Origin: Rhabdornis inornatus
Lineage: Eukaryota > Chordata > Aves > Passeriformes > Rhabdornithidae
Reading direction: 5' to 3'
Length of the DNA stretch: 64,000 nt
Assembly: GCA_013397075.1 (NCBI GenBank)
Contig: VWZS01004363.1
Coordinates: forward strand, 695,528 to 759,527
Positions 54,708 through 64,000 of the stretch are shown here, piece after piece. The position numbers were made by a program, and so were the translations under genes. Numbering within the stretch: position 1 is the first letter of the stretch; every line of letters starts with the position of its first letter. The notes beneath the pieces are model-generated. The model saw only the letters and a program-made list of their open reading frames with translations, searched no databases and was not told where the DNA came from.

Positions 54708-57539
54708 GTAAGTATACATCGTTACCTTGCTGACAAGATGTTAATTTAAATTATTACATTTCATCAAAGCCCATATTTCCCTTCCACGCATTTTTTTAAT
54801 GGAAAGACCTTCACTGTAACCCCCTTCCAGCTAGCCCAGGCCACAGAGAAAGCCTGAAACATCAGCAACAGGGAATGTGAATGGCACCTCCTGAAGCACT
54901 GGTAGGCAGCAACGTTGTACTGTGATGCCTCCCTGCCACCAGCTCACCACCCCAATGGAACTTAAAGGATGTCAGAGGCTTCAGACCCTAAGGTGCCCCA
55001 AGGGCAAATCAACATGCTTCTTTTCTCTTGCTGGAAGCCTCCACAGCATGATGTCCAAAGTTTCTGTGGAGAGTCACAGGATGAGCTGTGCCCAACTACC
55101 AGTGTGTGGAGGAGAGAAGAGGAAGTACATATGTGCACAAATGTCTTATGACTCTTGTCAAAAGTCCAAGTCCTTCCACACACCAACCAGAGAGGTTCAT
55201 AGTGTACATAGACATTTTGTTCTTTTCCATTCTTAAGCTAGATGAGAAATAAAAAATGTCCTGAGAGCTTTTCAACGTTGCCATAGCAGCTGGACCCGAG
55301 TTTTGGCACAGGAAAGCCTGCACTAAGTAGTTTCCCGTAGAAACAATGCTGCAGCTACAAGGAGAGGATGGCACAAAACTCTGGCTAGATTTACAGAGGA
55401 GAAAGAGTCTTCTGGTGTCAGCTTTTCTCTCTAGGAACCTATACAATAAACTCATGTCCTACCCTCCACTAGCTGAGCAGGACCTGCCATGGGCTGGAGC
55501 TCAGGGAAACACCCTTCTCGTGTGTGCCCGGATCCACCGTTTCCCCACAGCAGCCTGGTTACACGAGCATCGCTTCATCAGTGTCTGAGCTAATAGCTGT
55601 CAGACTCCTGGGCAATTTAAAAGCTTATTTAAAAACAGAATAAATTAGGCAGATTACCAGAATGAGTCACGTGACATCAGCAACAGCAACCCTGATTGCA
55701 GATAGTAGCTGCTGCCTTGTACTACCTGGAGCAGGAAAACTCATGGATTTCTAAATCTGTCCTTGCACTCAAAGAAAAAACCCAACCCAAATCTGCAAAG
55801 AAGCTAATTCACACACACATATGCACCAAAAAGAAATCCCACAGTAGATGAAATATCTTGTAATTTCACATAAGCAGGGCTCTTGCTGAGAGAGCTCTCA
55901 TGACTTCATGGGGTCAGCAGAATGCTTTAATGCATATATTTTAAAGGCCTGTGTTTTTTTCAGCATCATTTGTCAGAAATAATGTAGTGTGAATGCAGCC
56001 TCATCCACATGTGGCCCACTTATATTAAGAAAGATGCTAAGAAAAACATAGACACTCAGATAATCCAATTGTCTCGATACAGATTTAAGACAGACAAAGA
56101 AAAATAAACATATTTGGTGGTGACAGAACTTCCTCTAGGCTAGTGATAACTGATGAGAAGACTGAGATTTCCTAAAGGTTCTGAGGAGTGGGTCAGTGTG
56201 AATCTGGACAGTGTCTGACATTTATGGAAAGCAATTAACAAAGTCATGTTAAATCTAAACAGCACTTGCACAGCTGTGACTGTGCCAGGTCCAAGGGCCA
56301 GTCTCTTTCCCAAGAACGAGTTGGCAGTTTGGGTACCACAGCCACACCGCCCAGACACAGTGGATCTGCCAGGGAGGAGAAGTAAACTGTCTGCAGGACT
56401 TCCCTCTTTTTGACAAGAGATTGCCTCTCTCCACAGTTTGTACTCTTTAAGATATCCTTCTGCACCTCTGGGCTTGTTTGTGAACCTATCTGGCAGCACT
56501 TCTGTCCTTTGATGGTTGCTAAATGTATAATTTTTGCCAAAAAAAAAAAAAGTAGGAGTTAAAGCTGTATTTTCTGTCTTTCTCATTTCATTTTATACAT
56601 AGGGTATCTGATAGGTAGTCACACAGTCTGAGAAACTTATTTCTTATTCAAGAACACAAATCTCAAGGACATTAGTCTGAAAAAGATTTCCTCTTGGTCA
56701 TAAACCTGTGAAAGGAGGATGTCATTTTCCTTCAGAAGTTTTAACCCTTTAATGGCTGTGGGAAAAAAAATCACCCAGCTTCCTGTGCTTGTCAGCACTC
56801 ATGAGAACGGGCATCTTCTAGTATGAAAGCTCTTATAGAGTCCAGAAAAGAGCTGATTTGGGATTTTTTTTTCATTCGTTCTTACTATTAGTGCTACATT
56901 TGACTCATTGTAAGGTCCCTTACTCTAGAGTTGTGCACAAAGTAAAGGCACAACCGTATACACACACCTCAGGCAGTAGTGCAGGAAGTTGTTTCACATT
57001 TGTTGATGGGGTGATGTTTACGTTGTTTCAATCAGAATGTGGAAAACTATTTTTTTGTGCTTGGCTCAGATCTAGAACCCTGCACCTAAGAAAAATGCAG
57101 TCTGTATGACTTAGAGCATGAATATAGACGATTCTCAGTTCCCTTGGCAGTTCCTGCTGGGCAGAACCCAGTAGGCTTTCCACACTGCCATGTAAAATTT
57201 TCCATACCCAGTCAGACCATCAGATAAGAGGAGCAAAAAGTGTGTGCTGACTGCTTTCTTTCCTGTTTACACTGTCTACACAGTATAAATTAACACCTCC
57301 TATAGCAGGCAAAATGATGCCAGTGCACAGGCACAGGCCCTGCACTTTGATTTCCAATTTTTAGCATACTCCCCAGCACAGCTGTATCCATTTGTACTCT
57401 CCCAGGTAATGCTCAGCAGCAATCCTGGGGGATGCTTAGCTGTGTGGATAGACACTGTACCATGCCAGCTCATCTCAGGTCCAGAGAGCAGCCTGAACCA
57501 GTTTAAAATAGATATAATTCTTTTCCCAGTAGGATGAAT

Positions 57540-58010
57540 TGTCTCTCAGGCAAAGTCATCTGCTTTGATGAGTATCAAACTGTGCATATTTCCTGATGGG
57601 CAGTCCTGCTTATCTAAAGATCACATCAGTCAGTTCATCTGCATGATGGCCACGTTCAGTGGTTTATCTTCTGTGACCCTTAAAGACATCCATCTATGTG
57701 CTTTCATTGCTGCATGTTGTCCTTTCTCATCAGTGACCTACATCCAGCAGGTCATTAGTTTTGGCACCATTAAAATTCATTCCATTCTCATTTTCACAGC
57801 AACAATATGTAACAGTCTTCCAGATCTCTAAGTAGAGGTGATGACAGATTTCTGCGGGACCCCGCTAAAACTTGTGATCTTAATAGACTATTTCTATATG
57901 CAGGATTTTTTGTAACCTTCAAAGCATAACTTCAAAGCATAGCTGGAGCCAGTTATGCTAATTTAAGTAACAAAAAATTCTCATTCAAAAAAGATGGTTG
58001 TGACTGGATT
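57540..58010 (-). mobile_element. Possible old LINE remnant, antisense
   Basis: 'tttctgcgggaccccgctaa' and 'tggagccagttatgctaattt' recall antisense ORF2 of old CR1-like LINEs, but most of the stretch is too diverged to place. An imperfect 14-bp duplication ('aacttcaaagcat' twice) lies at 57914-57942. Confidence 0.3.
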
Positions 58011-58080
58011 ATTGCATTGCAGCCATATGCCTCATCATGAACAGGCCTTTGTTACTTGGTTTCTTCACTGAGAGTGGTTT

Positions 58081-58110
58081 ATCTATGATCTATCTATCTA
58101 TCTATGATCT
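58081..58110 (+). repeat. (CTAT)n microsatellite
   Basis: A short run of CTAT/ATCT units interrupted by GATC. Confidence 0.85.
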
Positions 58111-58734
58111 TATTCAAATGTGTCACTAAAATAAGGTGGGTTTAGAATGGTTAGTTCACTTGCTAGTAGAACATCTTGCTTTACTGTAGTCTTTTAGAGC
58201 TTCTCCAACTTCCCCACATTTGCTAAAAATCAACATTAATGTGCTGCAGAATTAACTGAAATAATCCCTGAGTGCTTAGACACAGTTTACACACTCCCAC
58301 AGAACTTCAGACTTTTGACTGTTGCAGCAATTTGTTTCAGTCCCCCCCACTTACTAATGGATCTTATTAGTGGTTTTCTGTAACAAAACCAAAATATATT
58401 TCAAATGCCTCGACCAACCTAGTGGTATTGTGCATTCCCATGTGCATTGCATTGTGTTCCTGTGTGCACTGACTATGGAAGTCAAGGTTTTACCTGATTT
58501 TATATTTCCCTAATAAATTGTATTTCTTTACAGAGCTGAGGATACTTACCCTAACACAGATTCCACACACAGAGCACCCAATTGTCAGGATTTTGCTTTC
58601 CATCTCCTTTGGTGGTTGCCTGTGATTCTAGACTCACTATTACCAACCATTATCTCTCCAAAGTACTTGACCATATAAATGCTTTCACATACATATCCAT
58701 ATAGTATGGACAACTCGAAACAAATTCCTAGAGA

Positions 58735-59460
58735 CATATAATGATTTGGGATGGAAGGGATCTTTAAAGGGCAAACAGTCCTATCCCTCTGCAATGAGCA
58801 GAGACAACTTCATGTAGATCAGGTTCAAATCCCTGTACAGTTTGGCCTTGAATGTCTCCAAGGATGGGGCATCTGAGTCACCTGTGGCAGTGTTTCACCA
58901 TCCTCATCATAAAAATTCATTACTTTTATGTAGTCTAAATCTACGCTTTTTTGTTTAAAGCCTCACACAGCATCCTCTCATGCCATGCTCTTGTGAAAAG
59001 TCCCTCTCCAGCTTTCTTGTAAGCCTCTTATAGGTACTGGAAGGCAGATTTAAGGTCTCCCTGGACCTTTCTCTCTTCCAAGATGAAAAACACCAGCTCT
59101 CTCAGCCTGTTTTCACGGAAGACATCCCCCAGCCCTCTGAATTTTTTTTTTTTTGGCTTTCCTCTGGACTCGCTTTAGCAGGTCCACATTCTCATGAGAA
59201 GAGCTGAATGCAGTATTACAGGTGGGGTCTCACCAGAGAAGGGCAGTGGGGCAGCACCATTTCTCTCATGCTGCTGGCCACACTGCTTTTGATACAGCCC
59301 AGGATATGATTAACTTTCTGGGCTGCAAGTGCACATTTCCAGGTCATGTCCAGCTTTTCGTCCACCATCACCCCCATTTCCCACTTGGCAGGGCTGCTCT
59401 TGATCCTTTCATCCTGCAGCTTATACTGATACCAAGGGTTTCCCCTAAAGCATTGGCAAA
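58735..59460 (-). mobile_element. CR1 LINE with reverse-transcriptase C-terminal remnant, antisense
   Basis: The low-coordinate end reads 'gatttgggatggaagggatc' then 'tttaaagg', the antisense of a CR1 3' terminus. At 59216-59497 the - strand keeps an open frame with VDEKLDMTWKCALAAQKVNH and ILGCIKSSVASSMREM, the conserved C-terminal part of CR1 reverse transcriptase. Between them, antisense CR1 blocks such as 'ctctctcagcctgttttcac' and 'gtggggtctcaccagag' follow in order. It is 5'-truncated and cannot be active. The first 10-15 residues of the open frame lie outside the element. Confidence 0.9.
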
Positions 59461-61582
59461 ATGTGGCAGGAGTGGAAGAAAGGAAAATCACTGGCATTGA
59501 GGGGAAAAAAAACCCTAAAAAGAGTGAAGCAGGGCACGAAATTTACTTTCACTTCAGGCAAAAATACCAAGTTTGTTTGGATTTTGCTACTCGTTTTGTT
59601 TTATTTCGTATTTCATTCTAGGAGTTTTGTCTACAGTCTTAATTGTGTGCAAGTCACCAGGCTACAGTTTTCTGCCCCAATTCCAGGAACCAAGTCTTCA
59701 AGCGAAAGTAAACTTTTAAGTACAGTTAAAGCAAAAATTGCCACCCACCGCAGCCACTGTTGGCATAGCTAAATAAACATGCTTTGTCCATGGTATGGCT
59801 AACACTGAAATGGATTAAAAAAATCCTATTCACTTGATTATGCAACTGGATTCTCTTGGAGTAGCTTCAAAAAGCCCTTTAATGAGAAGTCTGTAATAGT
59901 TGAACAAAGTAAGCGTTTCCACTGGTGGGAAAGTAAGTGTGGGCAATTCTACATTTGAGCCCTCAACAAGAGACAGAATGACAATCCACAGCATCAGGCT
60001 CATAAGGATTCAGCACAGGGAAACAGCAAGCCATGCCCCCTCTGCATTCCCTGGGAACAAGGCATGACTTCATTGGTAGCACCAGGAAGAGTCGAGCACA
60101 GTAGCAAAATTACAATGAGTGGATTTTGTTTAGTTCCAGGAATGCACTGCCAGCACTAGAATGACCATCACTGAGGACTAACATTGTGTGAAACTTTAAA
60201 AAGGAGTTTGAGGGGGAGAAACAATGAGAAACAGTTTCCTGGGTAGGAAGACAACAGCTACCTCTACTGCACCTCTGTATAAACAAGCTGAAGTTTGTAG
60301 TGAAGAAACTAAAGAGAAGAACGCTACATTTCTTTCTGTTTGGATTTAAAAGCTATACTGCTTGGTCCCCAGGCAGTGCCATGGATGCCTTAGTATCTGT
60401 CTTTGCTACCTGACACAAAGCAAAAAAGCAATTAAATGTCATTTGAACCAAAAAAGGTTGTCCAAAGGCTAGCTTTCAAACAAACACCTCTTATAAAGGC
60501 CTTTCTATACACTGTCATTATATCAGATAACAGGCAAACATAAATTTAAAACTCTATTAGACTGATACAATGCTTCCTATGGGCATTTTGTTCTGAAATC
60601 CAAAAGCTAGTCTTCAGTTCAGCTGAGTCACTTTGACATCTGTCTTCTCTTTAGAAAGTGCCTCTGTGTTTCAAGGGTGAATGTCTCCAAATACAAAGCC
60701 TTCCTGATGATAAAATGACTGAAAACATCTTTTACACTAGCAAACCTCAACAGGATTTTGATTTTGTGAAAGGTATATCCACAGCACAGGAGTAGCAGAG
60801 GCCTTTTCTCATGGCACCATCCTCTCCAAGGAGGGGCTTAGATGGGATACCTGTAAGCATGATTCAGTATTCATTTAAGAAAAAATTATACCAGTTAACA
60901 TCATGTCAATCCACTTGGAGAAATGGTTACAGAATATTGGGTTCTGGAACAGTGAATTTTAGTATGGGGTTTGGGCACGACTGCTTTTAGAGTGCCAACT
61001 CTTCAGCCCCACAGCACTGACTGACAGAACTCAAAAGCATCTATCACCTCAAAAGCACAGACTCAAACCTTAAAGAGGAGCTACTTAAAAGAGGAAAAAG
61101 CCATCAGTCCCAAGTCCCTCCCACCATGCACCTGTGTTTGCTTTAGCTGGAGTTGCAGAAATGCCATCCTTAATACTGACATCCTTGTGCTAAGTGATGC
61201 GTGGCCTGAAACTCAGTCTGTGACCTCGTGCATGTCTACACAGCTGGACAGGGCTCTGCAGGCAGTAGATAGCTTTGCAAGGAGTGGGGGCTCACCGAGC
61301 CATACACCCTCTTTGCAAACTTAAGGTTTTTCCTTTTCTTGGTGTCAGCAGTCTAACAATTAACCTGAATGTGGCTGGGAATTTCAGAGGGTTGTGGGAT
61401 GCTGAGAAAGCACACTTAGTTTCCTTTGTCATGTCTAACCTGTCAGAAAAATTCCCCAAGGGGAAAACAACATCATGGTGGCACAGTTCAGCATCAGCAA
61501 GTGCAATGCTCTTGGCATTAACCCTGTCGGTCACAGCAGCAGGCACAGAGAGCTCCCTTGCAGCAACTGGGGAGCACATCAG

Positions 61583-61724
61583 CCATGAGATGTATCCCAT
61601 GAGATGTATTCCATGTGATGTATTCCATGTGATGCATTCCGTGTGATGTATTCATGAGATGTATTCCATGAGATGTATTCCATGTGATGTACTCCATGTG
61701 ATGATGCATTCCATGTGATGTACT
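61583..61724 (+). repeat. 14-bp minisatellite, ten units
   Basis: Ten head-to-tail copies of CCATGWGATGTATT can be counted. Variants carry A or T at position 6, occasional C substitutions, one 13-bp unit at 61653-61665 and one 17-bp unit at 61694-61710 with an extra ATG. The final partial unit ends at 61728. The array stops about 39 bp before the terminal exon, just outside the likely branch point. Its unit is not a multiple of three, so the open frame seen through it on the - strand is not a gene. Confidence 0.93.
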
Positions 61725-61734
61725 CCATCCTTGG

Positions 61735-61739
61735 CTAAC
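61735..61739 (+). promoter_or_regulatory. GABBR2: Likely branch point of the last GABBR2 intron (CTAAC)
   Basis: CTAAC fits the vertebrate yUnAy branch-point pattern, with the candidate branch A at 61738, 26 nt before the terminal exon. It is followed by an uninterrupted pyrimidine-rich tract and CCCGCAG. It lies about 10 nt after the end of the 14-bp minisatellite. This is a consensus match only. Confidence 0.55.
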
Positions 61740-61763
61740 GTTCCTCTCCCGTCTCTCCCGCAG

Positions 61764-61929
61764 CATACAGCGCCGGCTGTCCTTGCAGCTGCCCATCCTC
61801 CACCACGCCTACCTGCCATCCATAGGAGGAGTTGATGCCAGCTGTGCCAGCCCGTGTGTAAGCCCCAGTGCCAGCCCTCGGCACAGACACGTGCCACCCT
61901 CCTTCCGAGTGATGGTTTCAGGGCTGTAG
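61764..61929 (+). CDS. GABBR2: GABBR2 terminal coding exon (C-terminus and stop)
   Basis: The exon begins in phase 2; its first base completes the His codon of SPEH, then IQRRLSLQLPILHHAYLPSI, GGVDASCASPCVSPSASPRH and RHVPPSFRVMVSGL follow, with TAG at 61927-61929. RRLS is a basic-basic-X-Ser site. Counting back from the stop, it corresponds to the serine I recall as the PKA site (Ser892 in rat, 893 in human) that stabilises the receptor at the surface. The C-terminal residues match the mammalian sequence as I recall it, with Ala for Val in DASCAS and Ser for Thr in SPSASP. This exon is more GC-rich than the introns around it. It continues into the 3' UTR without a visible break. Confidence 0.97.
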
Positions 61930-62849
61930 GAGGGGGAGATCAGTGCTTCCTGAACTGCTTTTAAGTGCTCAATGACTGGACTAAACATCTGACCTAGAAC
62001 TCTGCTACAAACATGTAACATTGGCTCTTACCGCAGAGGAACTTCTGCTGAGGCCCTCATCACAGGAGTGCTCACATAACTCGTGTGAAAAAGCAAAGGA
62101 GGACACAAAGAGTTTGATCTGTAGCCTTATTCATGGAGTTTTTATTTCTTCACCTAGAAGTCACTGAAAAATGTTTCTTCCAAAATTTCTACTAGCAACA
62201 AGGAGGCTGTGATATATGGATCTTGCAAAAAAGACACTAGGGAAAAAAAACAAACTCAAATGTCACTGAGCTTTACGTGGCTGCTGAGAACATGCAATTC
62301 TATACTGTATCCATGTAAGGAAAATGTAGTGATCGAGCTATACCATGTTGGAATAGATACACTCATTTTTACAAGAGTTGTGTTAAATCGCTGGAAACAT
62401 TCTGCACTGGTTAGTCTTGCTTTTTTTCATTTCAGGGACGGTGTTTAGTAGGAAAGAAGAATTGTGAGAAATGATTCCTCGGGTGTCATTGAGACTCTGC
62501 AGTGCTGTGATCAGGGTCACCTTTACCTTGCAGCTGTATGTGTAACCCAAGCAGAGCCTGAAGCTCCAGCTCTGAGTTGCCACCAGCTGGAGAGCTGCTG
62601 ATTGCAAGCAGAGCACTTCACCCTTCTCCAGGGCAATGGCAGTGACTGCTGACCATCTGCAGCTTAATTTTTAGCAAAGTTTCTGCACCTATTTCAGCAT
62701 AAACACCACCAACCATAACACACTAAACTGTCTGAAAAAGTCCTAGGGCTGATAACTCAGGAAACTGAGGACAGATGGGTAGTAAAGTCTTAATGCCACA
62801 GGATGAATTGTTTTTCCTAGTTTGTTTGAATCGTGTCACACATAATTAC

Positions 62850-62855
62850 AATAAA
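62850..62855 (+). terminator. GABBR2: Candidate proximal polyadenylation signal AATAAA
   Basis: A canonical hexamer about 920 nt after the stop codon. GAGTGGAGTTGGGGGGGAG follows within about 15-35 nt and resembles a G/U-rich downstream element. It would give a short 3' UTR isoform. Use is not shown by the sequence. Confidence 0.45.
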
Positions 62856-63439
62856 ATTAATTGAGTGGAGTTGGGGGGGAGGGATTAGGGCACAGCACTT
62901 TGCTGCTGCAGGCAAAGCCTGCAGGGCACGTAGATGTGAATATACACTATGTTTGCTTCGTACCTGCGTACGTGTGACAGTTGTAGCAGATAGGAGAGGA
63001 CAAACCAAATTTACCAATAGAATATTTTACCTGAATCCTGAAAGGACTGTGAAAAAAAAATGGATTTTATACTTTAGCTCCTTTCCCTGAACCAAAGTAA
63101 TTAGGAGGAACGATAGTGGTGTACTGTCTGGACCAACTCTGGAGCCAAACCCTCAGGCACAGGTGAGACACACATGCAGCTTCTTTTTCCAAGGGACTGG
63201 AAATGTATCCTCTCACTACCAGGGCTGTTTGCTAAAAGTAGGGGGGAAAAAAACCACATGAAGCACCCACTGGGCTCTCAGTTTTCTTTAATCAACACTT
63301 GTGCCCCTCAGACCAAACCTTTGGAATGACATTTTTACAAAGGTTTGCGAATCAGCAATGACTGAAGCACAGCTGAAGGGGTTCATTAGCTGAGGGATTT
63401 AACTGCAGCTTTGACAAGCTAGCATAAATCTCCATTAAA

Positions 63440-63445
63440 AATAAA
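63440..63445 (+). terminator. GABBR2: Second AATAAA in the 3' UTR
   Basis: A canonical hexamer in an A-rich context about 1.5 kb after the stop. The following bases are A/C-rich with no clear G/U-rich element, so this is a weaker candidate than the one at 62850. Confidence 0.25.
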
Positions 63446-63749
63446 ACACACCTCATAGTGGCCAAAACCAACATGAATATGTATCTGAATCTTACAATCA
63501 GGAGCATCACAAAATATTTCACTTGGCACATACAGTAAGAGAGGTTATGGAAATATCTGTAGCGTTTAGAACAAAAAACCATGTAAGTATAAACACAGAT
63601 AAACTAGAACTCATTACTCTGTTTAAGCACTAAACACTGACGTCGTCACTCAATGTGTGTTGACAGTATTCTCTTGCTTTATTAATATCATCAGGGCCTG
63701 GTTTATTTTAAAAGGAATGTTAATTTTTAAAAAGAGAAAATTACTATAT

Positions 63750-63757
63750 TGTATATA
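63750..63757 (+). promoter_or_regulatory. GABBR2: Pumilio-type element UGUAUAUA in the 3' UTR
   Basis: Exact match to the UGUANAUA Pumilio response element, followed at once by a related UGUAUACA. Pumilio proteins repress or destabilise many neuronal mRNAs. It matters only if the longer 3' UTR is used. Confidence 0.4.
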
Positions 63758-63846
63758 ATGTATACACGAAGATCTCTGTAGAAATATTATTCCAACTTAG
63801 CAGGAAAAAAAAAAATAATTCAGAAGTATCGGACCATTGGAGGTGA

Positions 63847-63862
63847 GTGTGTGTGTGTGTGT
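63847..63862 (+). repeat. (GT)8 microsatellite in the 3' UTR
   Basis: Eight GT units preceded by AGGTGA, which also makes an exact AG|GTGAGT donor consensus at 63841-63848. Confidence 0.9.
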
Positions 63863-64000
63863 CTGTAACTTCGTGAATACTGACTGTGTGACATTTATTA
63901 GGTTTAAACCATGCAGTACATTCTTTGTCTCAATGATACTGTAGTTTCTCCCATAACATTTTTTTTTTTACTTTACTGAAGATAACAAGACCAACCAAGC

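Larger units (their letters stand above)
54708..61763 (+). other. GABBR2: GABBR2 last intron, 7.1 kb
   Basis: From GTAAGT to a CTCTCCCGCAG acceptor. It contains a possible old LINE remnant (57540-58010), a CTAT microsatellite (58081-58110), a CR1 on the - strand (58735-59460) and a 14-bp minisatellite (61583-61724) close to the 3' splice site. The longest open frame in the window (56140-56586, - strand, 148 codons) lies here; it starts in unique sequence, resembles no family I know and is probably chance. Nothing was recognised in 54710-57500 or 59470-61580. Confidence 0.85.
1..64000 (+). other. GABBR2: GABBR2 locus, 3' part of the gene (last six exons)
   Basis: The whole window is explained as the 3' part of one multi-exon gene read left to right. 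The exons encode a peptide I recognise as GABA-B receptor subunit 2, a class C G-protein-coupled receptor. GABBR2 pairs with GABBR1, carries the complex to the plasma membrane and couples it to Gi/o proteins at synapses. Human GABBR2 has, from memory, 19 exons, so these would be exons 14-19. The six coding segments join without a frameshift into 310 codons plus a stop. The promoter, the ectodomain and TM1-TM4 are upstream and not visible. The gene identity is certain to me; the exon numbering is from memory. Confidence 0.97.
61930..64000 (+). other. GABBR2: GABBR2 3' UTR (end not established)
   Basis: Sequence after the stop codon, probably transcribed as 3' UTR. The human GABBR2 3' UTR is, from memory, more than 2 kb, so the transcript may well reach or pass the window end. 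Visible signals are AATAAA at 62850-62855 with a G/T-rich stretch just downstream, AATAAA at 63440-63445 without a clear downstream element, a Pumilio-type UGUAUAUA at 63750-63757 and a GT repeat at 63847-63862. No second gene is evident. Its extent is inferred. Confidence 0.6.

Noticed and set aside
56140..56586. 148-codon open frame on the - strand, the longest in the window
   Set aside because: No recognisable domain, a phenylalanine homopolymer from an A-run, and no splice or promoter context; probably chance.
58820..58845. tRNA T-arm-like 'ggttcaaatccctg'
   Set aside because: It lies inside the CR1 3' region and there is no cloverleaf around it.
59216..59497. 93-codon open frame on the - strand
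   Set aside because: It encodes the C-terminal part of CR1 reverse transcriptase inside a truncated CR1, not a host gene.
61583..61724. CRISPR-like regular repeat
   Set aside because: The units are directly adjacent with no unique spacers, so it is a minisatellite in a vertebrate intron.
61518..61796. 92-codon open frame with repeated HGIHLM-like peptides on the - strand
   Set aside because: It is the translation of the 14-bp minisatellite, antisense to the last exon.

Overview
This window is vertebrate nuclear DNA, almost certainly from a bird. It is AT-rich intron sequence with many CR1 LINE remnants, one solo avian-type LTR and few other repeats. It carries one recognisable gene, the 3' part of GABBR2 (GABA-B receptor subunit 2), on the + strand. 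There is no bacterial, plasmid or phage content, and I found no RNA gene, CRISPR array or second protein-coding gene.

Six GABBR2 exons can be read directly, each bounded by AG/GT splice sites: 24839-24949, 37327-37551, 43939-44121, 46030-46159, 54590-54707 and 61764-61929 (ending in TAG). Joined, they give 310 uninterrupted codons plus stop. The first three exons are phase 0-0. The fourth ends in phase 1, the fifth in phase 2, and the last completes the frame. The encoded part covers the end of extracellular loop 2, transmembrane helices 5 to 7, the C-terminal coiled coil that pairs with GABBR1, and the cytoplasmic tail. As I recall the human protein (941 residues), this corresponds to about residues 632-941 with no length change. 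The ligand-fold ectodomain and TM1-TM4 lie upstream of the window.

Layout: 1-24838 is the 3' end of a long intron with a CR1 3' end (175-650), a solo LTR on the - strand (12594-13021), a poly(A) tract bounded by 8-bp direct repeats (21077-21119) and a TTGG microsatellite. The next introns are 12.4, 6.4, 1.9, 8.4 and 7.1 kb. The 6.4-kb intron holds a long degraded CR1 (about 41480-42840, - strand). The 7.1-kb intron holds a CR1 with a readable reverse-transcriptase C-terminal remnant (58735-59460, - strand) and a 14-bp minisatellite ending about 39 bp before the last exon. From 61930 to the window end is 3' UTR, with two AATAAA motifs and a Pumilio-type site; its true end is not established.

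No previously undescribed system was found. The most checkable items are the minisatellite beside the terminal 3' splice site, the poly(A)-only insertion with target-site-like repeats, the symmetric exons that allow in-frame skipping, and the candidate 3' UTR signals.
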